Of a stretch of 64,000 nt of DNA, positions 35,006 through 45,751 are shown piece after piece (positions within the stretch are counted from its first letter, which is position 1; the number at the start of each line of letters is the position of its first letter). The stretch comes from Lobosporangium transversale (taxonomy: Eukaryota > Mortierellomycota > Mortierellomycetes > Mortierellales > Mortierellaceae). The stretch covers positions 186,001 through 250,000 of the forward strand of contig NW_019028995.1 in assembly GCF_002105155.1 (NCBI RefSeq), written 5' to 3'. The notes beneath the pieces are model-generated. The model searched no databases, was not told the origin of the DNA, and saw only the letters and a list, made by a program, of their open reading frames with translations. A program made the position numbers and the translations under genes.

Positions 35006-35985
35006 GTAGAAACTAGATTATAAGATTCTTCCTCCATGGGTAAGCTTTTTTTAATGACTTTCAAGGCGATCCTGGACTAATGTTAATCCTGGACTAATGT
35101 TAATCCTTAATAAGCCCTCTGTCTCTAACTGTATCTTAATCCGTCATCATATATCACTTATTTTGCGACCCCAATCGCTTGTCTATTTCTCCATTTGCTC
35201 GGTTGTTTGCTCGGTTGTTTGCTCGGTTGTTTGCTCGGTTGTTTGCTCGGTTGTTTGCTCGGTTGTTTGCTCGGTTGTTTGCTCGGTTGTTTGCTCGGTT
35301 GTTTGCTCGGTTGTTTGCTCGGTTGTTTGCTCGGTTGTTTGCTCGGTTGTTTGCTCGGTTGTTTGCTCGGTTGTTTGCTCGGTTGTTTGCTCGGTTGTTT
35401 GCTCTCTTGATTCCTTAGGTGGACGCATCAAACGTGGACAGCGCCTGGGACCTGGCGCCTTCATTAGGAGAAATGAATGTCCAGTGTGTCATTTGCACAC
35501 CGATGGACAAGGAAATCATCTGCTCATCAAAAGCCATCACTATTAAAGGTTACGCCATTGCGGGTGGTGGACGTGCCATCTATCGAGTAGAACTGTCTAT
35601 TGATGGCGGTAAGACATGGGAAGCAGTCGATAAGCTCGAGCAGACTCCTGACAAGATCAGTGGGATGTATTGGTCTTGGGCCTTATGGGAGAAGAAAGTG
35701 CTCAAGCTCCATACTACGTCGGAGCTCGTTGTTCGTGCGTGTAAGGCCAGCTCAAGAAAAGAAAAAACAAGTTGTCTCCCTGTATTCTGACAGTTGCTCA
35801 ATAAGGCAAAAGAAAATGTTAACATCACTCTTTCTTCATCTTCATCACGCTTTTTATTGACTTCAATAGACGATTCAAGCGGTAATATGCAGCCAGAGTT
35901 CCCAGTTTGGAATTACAGAGGAGTTATGAACAACGCATGGTTCCGTGTTTCCAATGTAACTCAAATGCCACAGTCCAATATGTAA
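33321..35985 (+). CDS. Sulfite oxidase, molybdopterin type, copy 2
   Basis: Exons: 33321-33740, 33845-33925, 34316-34482, 34626-34659, 34775-34909, 35010-35039, 35419-35740 and 35870-35985. They give 434 aa. Splice choices are fixed by the conserved family sequence: [34 protein letters not shown] and [15 protein letters not shown]. The Mo-ligand Cys141 is the first residue of exon 2. Exons 4 and 6 are only 34 and 30 nt, and each follows an unusually long T tract in its acceptor. Exon 7 is preceded by the 17-unit minisatellite intron. The product appears identical to copy 1, and the two genes are transcribed divergently. Both reading frames are intact, so both could be expressed. Confidence 0.9.
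35194..35404 (+). repeat. 12-bp minisatellite, about 17.6 units, in an intron
   Basis: The unit TTTGCTCGGTTG occurs about 17.6 times in the intron at 35040-35418 of sulfite oxidase copy 2, which is 72 bp (six units) more than in the other arm. The unit is a multiple of three and has no stop in at least three frames, so it produces long low-complexity open frames that are not genes. Confidence 0.9.
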
Positions 35986-36323
35986 AAAGGAAAGAGTGAG
36001 AAAAACAAAGTAGAGTGATTTGTGCCTATCATGTCATAATAAATAAAGACATTCCAAGTACAAGCTACAAAGTTGGGCGAAGCAACCCTAATGCCCATAT
36101 TGTTTATATTCACACGCAAGTTGGCAAATAAGATAGACCATTTCCCATCGGTCTGTTCCACCGCTGCGGATATGTCATTTCATTCCCTGGTGCTTTTCGC
36201 AATACTTTTGTGTCTGACATCAGCCCTTATTTTATTTGCTTGATTATTAAATGTTCATTAGTAATAGGATTGCTCGCACCCTAATGTCCTGATTATGGCT
36301 TTGGTATTCCTTTCAACGCTTAT

Positions 36324-38827
36324 TCATGGCATATTGCCGGAGATTCTGAGCCAGAAATCAAATAAAAACTCTGTTTCAAGCCAGGTACAGACATTTTTCT
36401 CCGAATTCCTCGACATTGAGCTTTTAAGATTCAGTTCAAGGACCGGGTGGGTATCGTCGTATGGTATCCAGTTCACTTTAGTCACATCTGGATTAGTGGC
36501 CTCAAACCCTTGGAGATCTGATTTGGGATTGGGGTCTCCGGTCTTAGCAAATGCTGTGAATCGATCTACAACCTGGCGAGCGAAGCGAGCATCGTCTCCT
36601 TCTTGTACATAGCCTGGGAATGCAGCACCACTCGCAAACGTGCTTTGAATGTCTGCAGCATGACAGACACGACCTGTGCTCGATGAACAATAACTGGCAG
36701 TGGCAAAAGGAGTATCACGACCACGATTGAACCGGAATTTGTATATCTTCTTGTTCTTGGCAATTTGATTACTAATGTAGCGAAGAGGACAGAAAAAGTA
36801 ATATTGGGTTCCAGTACGAGTGAAAAGATTACGAACTGCATCCGGATCGTTGGGGTCGAGTTGGAAGTACTTTGAGGCCAAGAGCTTGGCAGCTCGGTCA
36901 GACTCAAAGACACATTCCAAAGCCGATGATGCATTGGCTGGAGGGACTGGTTCAGGAAAGTAGCGAGGAATAAAGAGACCAGCCTCATCCTTGGTGGTGC
37001 TCCACATGATATTGGCCTTGGTGTTGTATTTGCCTGTCTTGACCAGCTGTGAGAACTCCGCGGGGATCAGTTGGCCATCGACTGTAGGACGCTGGATAAG
37101 AGCCTCAGTGCTCCATTTGCGCTCTTCAAGCGCCTTCTTATTAGTAGCGATCTGTGCTTCTACTATATCAGATGTAGGTTTGGAACGGACGCAGGTTATA
37201 TCTGTAGCATTACAGCCAAGAACATTCATGAAGTAGTTGGTATTCTCCGCAGCCGATGAGGGGGGATTGAATGGGATGTCGATGGGATCACTTTGGGCGA
37301 TGATACCCTGATAGAGTTTCCAGGCAGAGGGAGCTGAAAGCAAGGCACGGATACTAGTCGCACCTGCACTCTCACCAAAGACTGTCACTCGATTGGGATC
37401 TCCTCCAAACGATGCAATATTCTTTTTCACCCATTGGAGAGCCAAGATCTGGTCGCGGATAGCTTGGTTACCAGGGATGGATGACCTCGGCCATACATCC
37501 TCATTCTCCAAAAAACCAAGTAAACCAAGACGATAGTTGATAGTAACAACAACGACTCCTCCACGAGAGACCATGTTACCGGGCTCAAATATGATGGCCG
37601 AACCAGAAAAGCTATAATGCCATATAGAAAATGATGGTTGTTAGACACCAATGTCACTAGATGAGGCAAACTACTAACGATGGCTACAGTAAGCAATAAA
37701 CAAACAGGATAAAGCTTTACTCAATAAATCCCCCTCCATGGATATAAAGCATTACTGGCAACAAAGGTTCATTAGGGCCCTTTAAACTAGGAGTATAAAC
37801 ATTCAAATTAAGACAATCCTCACTTTCCCCCGCTCCGTTTTCAAGGTAGCTCTTGATCATAGCGAGGAACCCTGAGCTTTGGGGGCAAATGTTCTTGTAG
37901 CGGATTGCATCCCAAGTTTGCTTGAAGGGAGCTTTGGCGACAGGGGCGGCAAATCGTAGATCTCCGACAGGTGGCTCAGCATAAGGGATTCCCAAGAACC
38001 GGAATGCATTCTGATCATGCCAACCTTGGATGGGACCTACAGGCGTGTTGACCTTGATTTGGCGAGAAACATCATCAAACAAACGTATACGACGCATCAC
38101 GCTGTTGAAGCAGACCGTGGGTAGTTGTGTATCGCATGGAATCCAATCAGTTCCCTCAGTTTCCTTATTGACTGCCAAGCATTTTCCCAGTACACCGGGA
38201 AAAGCTGTGTACAATTCCCAACAGTGAAAATGAGATGAATGAGTGGGAAATAAGGAAAAAGTGGAAATCCAAATAACTTCTTTAGTATCGATTTGGATCG
38301 TTGCTCAGATCTAATCCAGATCTAATCCAGATCTAATCAGTACATTACCGTTGTAAACCCAGAATTGAGAGGAATTAGACACTTCCATTTGCGCAGGCGC
38401 ATTCCTCTTCAACAATGAGACTAGGCTGTTGGCGCCAGCTGTCCCAGGGATGAAGATGTATCCACCTAAATAAGTAAAGTAATTAACAGTTAGGTATATG
38501 TATGATCATTACCAATAATCATCGCTTATTAACCATGCATATAGGCATACCATCGCCTATGGACCAGCAGGCTTTCATGCCACCATGATATCCTCTGGGT
38601 TTTGAAAGCAACAAGAATGCAGGCTTGGCTGTGGAAGAGTCAGCGTCATTCTTCAAGAGCAGATGGGCTCCGCCAATATCGCTTGCTAGAGGAGCATTTG
38701 GGAGCAGAGCAAATTTTACGGATGGTGGTGATGGCCTAGGAGGCGTCGGTGCAGCACTCGAAACCTGAAAACAAATAGCTGCTAGCCATGTAGCTAGACC
38801 TGTGGACGTTGGTTTGAGTAAAATCAT
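36324..38827 (-). CDS. Secreted type-B carboxylesterase, paralogue 2
   Basis: Four minus-strand exons (38551-38827, 38349-38465, 37721-38204, 36324-37611) encode 721 aa. Exons 1, 2 and 4 have exactly the same lengths as in paralogue 1 (277, 117 and 1,288 nt), and exon 3 is nine bases shorter. The signal peptide is LATWLAAICFQVSSAA. The catalytic motifs HGGGF, FGESAGATS, TKDEAGLF and GRVCHAADI are all present. It lies tail-in to the right palindrome arm, 217 bp away, mirroring paralogue 1 on the other side. This suggests that an esterase plus sulfite-oxidase unit was once duplicated as a whole. The substrate is unknown. Confidence 0.9.
38308..38340. repeat. Short tandem repeat in esterase 2 intron
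   Basis: Three copies of an 11-bp unit (CAGATCTAATC) lie in the intron between exons 2 and 3 of esterase paralogue 2. Confidence 0.7.
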
Positions 38828-39382
38828 AAGCTTGTAAGTGTTTTCGGATCGCTTGTGCAGTGGACCGAGGGAGTATATGAGGATTTACTGTGTAGGATAG
38901 GGAAGAGAACTTGATGCTCTTTAACAATGGAGATAAGAGAGCGGAAGAAAAAAAAAGGCCACGGAGTGGTCGCGTGGATGACGCGTTGCGGGAGAGAGGC
39001 GACTATATCCTTCCGCGAAATTGTAATACGGGTTTGTTAAGAGAGCGTTCCAAAAGACTTTAGGCAATAAATGACAGGAGAGATGCTTGTAATGCAAGAG
39101 GCAGTTGCGTGAGCAAAAGAGACGAACGAAGCTTGAAACACCAAGGCAAATGGAGCAACAGAGGGAGCACCATGTGTTACTGCAGCAGTAATAGAAAGTG
39201 TAAAGGCAGCAGGGATTACTAAGTCCGGCGAGGAAAGCGCGGCAGCGCGAACCTTTTGCATGTAGGCACACCTGTGGCGGCCTTTTCGATGGTTCAAGTA
39301 TAGGAGCTGGATATATTGAGCATACTCTTGGAGCATTGAAAATTATTGATACTAAAGAAAATAAGAGGCATACAGGCTTCTT
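38828..39382. other. Upstream region of esterase 2
   Basis: A minus-strand open frame at 39037-39336 has a somewhat protein-like Ala/Ser-rich translation, but no start, domain or partner exon can be assigned. It may be decayed coding DNA. Confidence 0.35.
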
Positions 39383-39639
39383 CTAGATCTAGCAACGCGA
39401 CGATACCGAAATCCAGTTCTACTCGGATGACTCTGTGGTAAACATTGGTATAGACAGTTAACATCGCATCTGGTGTGGCCATGCCTATCTAGAACCAAGA
39501 CTTTAAAGATACCATTCATGGACTTATGGACCTATGGAAGAGTAGCAGAGTACGTACCATCAGCATACGCCGGATTCTGTGACTTATTTGCGGAAACCCA
39601 CATTACTCCCAGGAGTACATTCATCAATGTATTCATAGG
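39383..39639 (+). repeat. Fold-back repeat, left arm
   Basis: 257-bp arm matched in inverse orientation by 39832-40088. The core from about 39440 to 39611 is essentially identical, while the outer 50 bp and inner 25 bp have diverged. The 192-bp loop and arms sit between the divergent esterases 2 and 3. Confidence 0.8.
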
Positions 39640-39831
39640 CAATAGCGGTGCCGTAGACAATTGCAACTTGTTAGTCCAGCACTAGCAGCCATAAACAGCT
39701 GAATGGCGCTGGCGCACAATGGCGGGCAGTAGCCTAACAATCCTACAGTGTGTGAAGGGAAGGGGAACTAGAGCCCAATAGGCGCGTGACCATGCGGAAC
39801 ACGCCGGCAATGAAGCTACAGACGGGTAACG

Positions 39832-40088
39832 GCTACGAATACATTGATAAATATATTCCTGGGAGTAATGTGGGTTTCCGCAAATAAGTCACAGAATCCG
39901 GCGTATGCTGATGGTACGTACTCTGCTACTCTTCCATAGGTCCATAAGTCCATGAATGGTATCTTTAAAGTCTTGGTTCTAGATAGGCATGGCCACACCA
40001 GATGCGATGTTAACTGTCTATACCAATGTTTATCACAGAGTCATCCGGGTAGAACCAGATTTAGCTATCGCCCCGTTACCGGATCTAG
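39832..40088 (-). repeat. Fold-back repeat, right arm
   Basis: Inverse copy of 39383-39639. Translations of the outer parts still align (TVYTNVYHRVIRVE on both sides), so the arms may derive from a coding sequence or mobile element. No clear terminal motif or target-site duplication was found. Confidence 0.75.
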
Positions 40089-40584
40089 CAGTAACCTCAT
40101 TCCCATGAACATTAATCTTCGACAGATACTCCAAACGCACGTTGTATATCCAGGCCCTATATATATCATTGTAATGGTTGTTACAATATACCTACTGCAG
40201 AGGGCGCTTGCCAACATAGCACTCTGTTTTTGTCGTTACTGATAGATCCGTGATTTAAGCTGTCATAATTTCCCCGTTGCTACTGCTTCAGTGCCTTAGG
40301 CTTCTTCTGCTGTATTTACTGCTTTATGCTGCAAGCTTTGGTCAATCTCTTGCCCCCATAACTGCCTTTGGTACTATGGGCACCTCTTCTCTCATTTTTT
40401 TCCTAGTGTCTTTTAAAGCACCCTCATGACAGCCCTGTCTTGCTATTTTGAAGAGTTTTTTTCTCTTTTTTCTTTCCCTCTTTCCTCTTACCCAAACCTA
40501 TTTGTTACGAAAAGCACCAAGCTTTTCCCTTTTGGCACACCCAACGAATCTTCTTTCATTCCCTGCTTCCGCTGTACTGGCGGC

Positions 40585-40591
40585 TATAAAT
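40585..40591 (+). promoter_or_regulatory. Possible TATA box of esterase 3
   Basis: TATAAAT lies only 37 bp before the first ATG of esterase paralogue 3. That is close enough that the leader would be very short, or that the second ATG six bases downstream may be used. Confidence 0.35.
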
Positions 40592-40621
40592 TACTACAAG
40601 AGCAACAGTAACTTCAACATT

Positions 40622-43144
40622 ATGTTTATGCTAAGATCAACATCCGCAACTTTAGCTCTATGCCTAGTAGCATCTCACTTTCGAGTCTCAGATGCTGCAG
40701 CACCAACCGTAGGTCATGCTCCGTTTTTAGCAGGACCTCTAGCGAGCGACATTGGTGGGGCCCATCTGCTTCTGGAAAATGATGTCGACTCTTCCACAGC
40801 CAAGCATGCATTCCTATTACTTTCAAAGCCAAGAGGATACTATGATGGCATGGAAGCCTGCGCGTCTATGGGTGATAGTATGTTTATATAAGTGGCGATT
40901 GGTAATGATAATAATAAAAAAAATCTGCTGCTGCGTTTATCACGACGCATGCCCTACAGAGCAACCCGAGCAGCTTATTTTTCATTTTAGCCTAATTTAT
41001 TTGTTGCTTCATTTATTTAGGTGGATACATTTTCGTCCCTGGAACAGTTGGTGCCAACAGTCTAGTTTCGTTGCTGAAGAAGAATGCACCTGCGCAGAAG
41101 GAAGCGTCTGCTTTCTCTCAGTTCTGGATTTATAATGGTAGATCTAATCAACGATTCAAATCAATGCTGAAAAAGTTCTTTGTATTATCGTGCGATATGC
41201 TTTCATATACATTCTTACTTCGTTGTATTTCCATCCACTACTGTGGTTTCTGGGAACTATACACAGCTATGCCCGGTGTGGTGGACAACTGTTTGGCAGT
41301 CAATAGAAACACAGGGAGAACTGATTGGATTCCATGCACTACACAACTACCCACGGTCTGCTTCAACAGCGTAAAGCGCTGTAAGCACTTTTCAAAAGAT
41401 ACTTCCCGTCAAATCAGGGTCAACACACCTATAGGTTCCATCCAAGGTTGGCGTGACCAGAATGCATTCCGATTCTTGGGAATCCCTTATGCTGAGCCAC
41501 CTGTCGGAGATCTGCGATTTGCCGCTCCTGTCGCCAAAGCTCCCTTCAAGCAAACTTGGGATGCAATCCGCTACAAGAGTGTTTGTCCTCAAACTACAGG
41601 AATTACCCCTAAAATCATTAGCTATCTCGAAAACGAAGCCCCAGAAAGTGAGGACTGCCTATATTTGAATGTTTATACTCCTAGTTTAAAGGGCCCTAAC
41701 GAACCTTTGTTGCCAGTGATGTTCTATATCCATGGCGGGAGTTATACCAGGTAAACATTTATTATCCTGCTTGCTTACTATAACTGTTGTAGCTAGTTTG
41801 CCTCAATCAGTGGTATTGATGTCTAACAACCAACCATTTTTTATATGGCATTATAGCTTTTCTGGTTCGACAGCCGTATTTGAGCCTGGTAACATGGTCT
41901 CTCGTGGAGGAGTTGTTGTTATCACCTTCAACTATCGTCTTGGTTTACTTGGTTTTTTGGAGAATGAGGATGTATGGCCGAGGTCATCCATCCCTGGTAA
42001 CCAAGCTTTTCGTGACCAAATTTTAGCTCTCCAATGGGTGAAAAAGAATATTGCATCGTTTGGAGGAGATCCCAATCGACTGACAGTCTTTGGTGAGAGT
42101 TCAGGTGCGACTAGTATCCGTGCCTTGCTTTCAGCTCCCTCCACCTGGGGGCTCTATCAGAGTATCATCGCCCAAAGTGATCCCATCAATATCCCATTTG
42201 ATCTTCCTTTGACATCTGCACGAGTCACTAACTACTTCATGGAGGCTCTCGGTTGCGGTGTCACGGATCTGAACTGTGCTCGTTCCAGAAGCATGGAAAA
42301 AATCATAAAAGCGCAGATCGTTGCCAATTCAAGGATGCTTGCAGAAAACAAATGGGCTACTGAAATCCTTGTGCAGCGACCTACGATTGATGGTCAACTA
42401 ATCCCCGCAGAGTTCTCACAGCTGGTCAAGACAGGCAAGTACAATACCAAGGCCAATATCATGTGGAGCAGTACTAAGGATGAGGTCGGTCGGTTTATTC
42501 CCCATCACTTCCCCAAAGTCATCGATCCAAAGAATGCGTCAGTGACTCTGGACCTCTTCTTTGATACCAGCCGAGCTGACAAGCTCTTGAAGTCAGAGTA
42601 CTTTCAACCTGACCCCAATGACCCAGACGGGGCTCGTAATCTGGTCAACTATGCTGGAGCCCAATATTTCTTTTTCTGTCCTCTTCGCTATCTCAGCCGT
42701 CAAATCGCCAAGAACAAGAAGATATACAAAGCCCGATTCAATTATGGTCGCAACTTTCCTTTTGTTGGTTGTACCTATTGTTCAGTAAACACAGGTCGTG
42801 TCTGTCATGGTAGTGATATCCAACCTGTGTTTGCGAGTGGTGCTTCTGTCCCAGGACATTCACAAAAGGGAGATGATGCGCGATTCGCCCGCCAGGTTGT
42901 GGATCGGTTCACAGCATTTGCCAAGACCGGAGATCCCAATCCCAAACCAGACATTCAAGGGTTTGAGGCTACTAATCCAGATGTTACCAGTGTGCAATGG
43001 ATACCATATGACGGCACCGATCCAGTTCTTGAACTGAATATAACGAGTATAGTGTCACGGAAGGCGTTTAATGATGTCTGCACCTGGTTTGATACAGAGT
43101 TTTTATATGATTTCTGGCTCAGGATCTCCGACAATACGCCATGA
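40622..43144 (+). CDS. Secreted type-B carboxylesterase, paralogue 3
   Basis: Exons 40622-40877, 41021-41137, 41267-41750 and 41857-43144 encode 714 aa. Exons 2, 3 and 4 match paralogue 2 in length (117, 484 and 1,288 nt), and exon 1 is shorter. The signal peptide is TSATLALCLVASHFRVSDAA. A second in-frame ATG at 40628 could serve as the start. The oxyanion motif is HGGSY instead of HGGGF. The nucleophile elbow reads FGESSGATS, with Ser replacing the usual Ala. The acid motif is TKDEVGRF and the His motif GRVCHGSDI. The triad is therefore intact, but the pocket differs from the other two copies, so its substrate range may have shifted. Confidence 0.9.
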
Positions 43145-43793
43145 ACAAGCGCCGAACGATTTATCAGACTCATAGTTAAAGTATCAGGGCCCTAACAGAT
43201 AACATAGCAAAACAATTTAAAGTAAAATGAAGGTCGACACGTGTTGCAACGGTACAAGAAGTAGACTATAAATAAATTTGATGCTATTTGCCGTTCTTTC
43301 TGCCGTTGATGGGTGTTGATAGACCAATGTTGTTAAAATGGTTACAATTGTGTGTGCAGTGCCACCGGGCTGATGAATGGAAGTGGCTTAGATATACTTT
43401 GTCACGGGAGGAAACTGCAACATCACGGGGCTTTTTTCATTCTCTCTTCTTTCTTTGCTCTTCCTTTCGACAATAGGACAATAGGAATAACCATTTTTCT
43501 CTTTTTGGATACAAGAGCAAACTAAAAGGGCAGACAGCATCGTAAGTCTTGTTCCAAAGAACCAAAGTGACATAACTGCTTGATGGACAGGAGAAATGAC
43601 GCGCTTCGTTCATTTTTTTTTTTTTTTTTTTTTCTGGTCGTTAGCATGGAATAACATCTCAGAAAAAAAAAAGAAAAAGAAAATGGCAACACTTCAAAAA
43701 AAAAAAAAAAAAAAAAATTAGATATTAAGCAATCACTTTATCTTTTCCCTCTGATATATCTTTGAAATAGTCTCTGACTAGACGTTAGTTGCT
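43145..43793. other. Intergenic
   Basis: Esterase 3' region, then two homopolymer tracts (T at about 43613-43634, A at about 43697-43717) just upstream of the bHLH gene. No gene seen. Confidence 0.45.
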
Positions 43794-44991
43794 ATGGCGA
43801 CAAACCAGGAAGTTCAAGAAGCAATTAAAACTCTGGTAGGGGCCCAAATTAACTATATCAACAATCGAAAACTGTTGCTCCCTTCAAGAGCAGCAAAGCA
43901 TGATTCAAAATCTCACTTTTATAATTATACCAAGACTGACTCGATAGCAAGTGTTAGCGGAGATAATGACAGGGCTTTTGTAGAGTCTTTCTCTGCAGCC
44001 ATTGCCCAGCACGATAGGGAAGAGGCTGCGGCCAAGGCCGCCGCTGCGGCATCTGCGCTCGCTGCTGCAGTAGAAACGCCAGTTACTACCGGTGCTGGAG
44101 TAGCGTCTTCAGGGAATGTCTCTGCCATTGATGTTGGCGCAACAACCTCTACTACCCTTACTAGTACAGAAGTAAATGAGAATACCACTACTGCTAATAC
44201 TACTGCAACTACTAGCGGGACCACCACTACAACCACCATCACAGAACAACTAAACGGACGCGAAGAACTTCAGCGCATTGCAGAGCAGTATCGACAGGAG
44301 CAGAAATTGCAGGCACAGCAACAAGAGGGCCGGACTCAAGCATCAGAACAAACCGCCGCGCAGGTAGTAGTAGACCAAGATGAAGTGCTGCAGCAAATTG
44401 CTAGTGTTGCTGTGGATACTGGAAGCACCTTGGCTACCGTTCCTATCACATCAGTATCGGTGTAAGCTATACAGTTGATCCAAACTGCTGGAGAAATGGC
44501 GACGTATTTGGTGTAGCTTTCTATATACAAAGCTTTATATTAATGTGGTATGACCTATCTGTTGATCTTTGACTTATAGTCCGCAAGCACCGCCTGCCAA
44601 GCCTGTTCCAGGATCAGATGAATGGCACAAAATGCGCCGCGATAACCACAAGGAAGTAGAGCGTAGACGCCGAGAAACTATTAACGAGGGCATCAATGAA
44701 ATCGCCAAGGCAGTGCCTAACTGCGATAAAAATAAGGGTTCAATTCTGAGACAGGCGGTCAAGTATATTCAAACGATCCTTGCAGAGAATGAACGCCTTG
44801 CTGCAGAGAAGGAGCTGTTGGATGCAACTAGGGCGGAGATGAACGGTTACATTTTAGAGAAAAGCGTCTCGGAAGCGACTTTTGAAGGCCTCAGTAAGGA
44901 ACATGAGAGACTTAAGAAGGAATATGAGGATCTCCGTAAAAAGATGGATGAGCTGGAGCCCCATGCAGCCAAGAAGCAGCGCACGGAATGA
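43794..44991 (+). CDS. CBF1-like bHLH-leucine zipper transcription factor
   Basis: Two exons (43794-44461, 44580-44991) encode 359 aa. The donor is GTAAGC, with the split codon GT|T joining SVSV to PQAPPAKP. The N-terminal half is low complexity (Ala-, Thr- and Gln-rich) and probably regulatory. The DNA-binding domain starts at about residue 236: DEWHKMRRDNHKEVERRRRETINEGI. It contains the His246-Glu250-Arg254 triad that reads E-box CACGTG half-sites. The DNHKEVERRRRE sequence is characteristic of fungal CBF1. A second helix (NKGSILRQAVKYI) and a leucine zipper follow. Yeast Cbf1 controls sulfur amino-acid genes and centromere function. A link to the nearby sulfite-oxidase genes is only a suggestion. 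Confidence 0.88.
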
Positions 44992-45751
44992 GCTATGCGA
45001 AGTATTATGATCGTGCTGTCTCCGTTATTACTGCCCCATATAATAATTTTTTTTTTTGTAGCCTTTCTATTCGGTTTGTTTCTGCATACTATCACACATC
45101 CATGGGTCGTCAGCACAATACGACAGCAACATCAAATATATTTACTCCTCCTTCTCTAGATAGTACTGTAAAGGACATAAAAATAAAAGGTGTCACATAT
45201 TTTTGGGAAGCAAAGGGACTATGGTATTAATAAAGCAATTTGAGCAGCATTTTAATAATTATGTCCTCTATTCAGACGAAACTCCAGGGCATAAGCTGTC
45301 TCTGTGCTAGTGATCAGAGCGGCTCGTGGTGCTCAGAACTAGCCGACGACGACATGCGATTTACCCAACTCAAGCGGGTTCAGTACAGCCCTTGAAAAGG
45401 CAGGAAACACCAGCCATAACTCCAATGTTCTGCATGATCCTTCTACCAATGTATCATTCCAATTTAATGTTCGGAACAACATGATCCACAGCAACAACGG
45501 CATAGCACTCGCAATATCTCTTTCAATTATCAGATCCATGAACCAAACCGATAACAAGGTCGTATCCATCTTCCCCCCCCCCCGTTATTAATAGCTAAAC
45601 TCTCACTTTGTCTTATTGCTCACTTCGTACTAAACCATCTCATTAAAAAAAATCGGTATCTTTTAGTCGAAAATACATAACAAAGAGGGGAAAAACACTT
45701 TTTTTTTTTTTTCTACCGTTAAAAAGTCCATGTAATAAATGTCTATGATTT
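44992..45751. other. Convergent 3' intergenic region
   Basis: Lies between the 3' ends of the CBF1-like and CCT1 genes. It has a possible polyadenylation signal (AATAAA) near 45228 and an isolated C10 run at about 45573-45582. No gene seen. Confidence 0.45.

Larger units (their letters stand above)
32981..36107 (+). repeat. Right arm of the sulfite-oxidase palindrome
   Basis: Inverted copy (3,127 bp) of 28770-31822. The sequence leaves homology at ATTGTTTAT on the outer side and at TGGCAAG on the inner side. Near-perfect identity through introns and intergenic DNA implies a recent duplication or ongoing gene conversion. Confidence 0.9.

Noticed and set aside
35179-35464. Repeated four-residue peptide frames (CSVV, FARL, GCLL, TTEQ)
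   Set aside because: Artefacts of a 12-bp minisatellite inside an intron of the sulfite-oxidase gene.
39037-39336. Ala/Ser-rich minus-strand frame upstream of esterase 2
   Set aside because: No start context, no splice partner and no domain; at most a decayed fragment.
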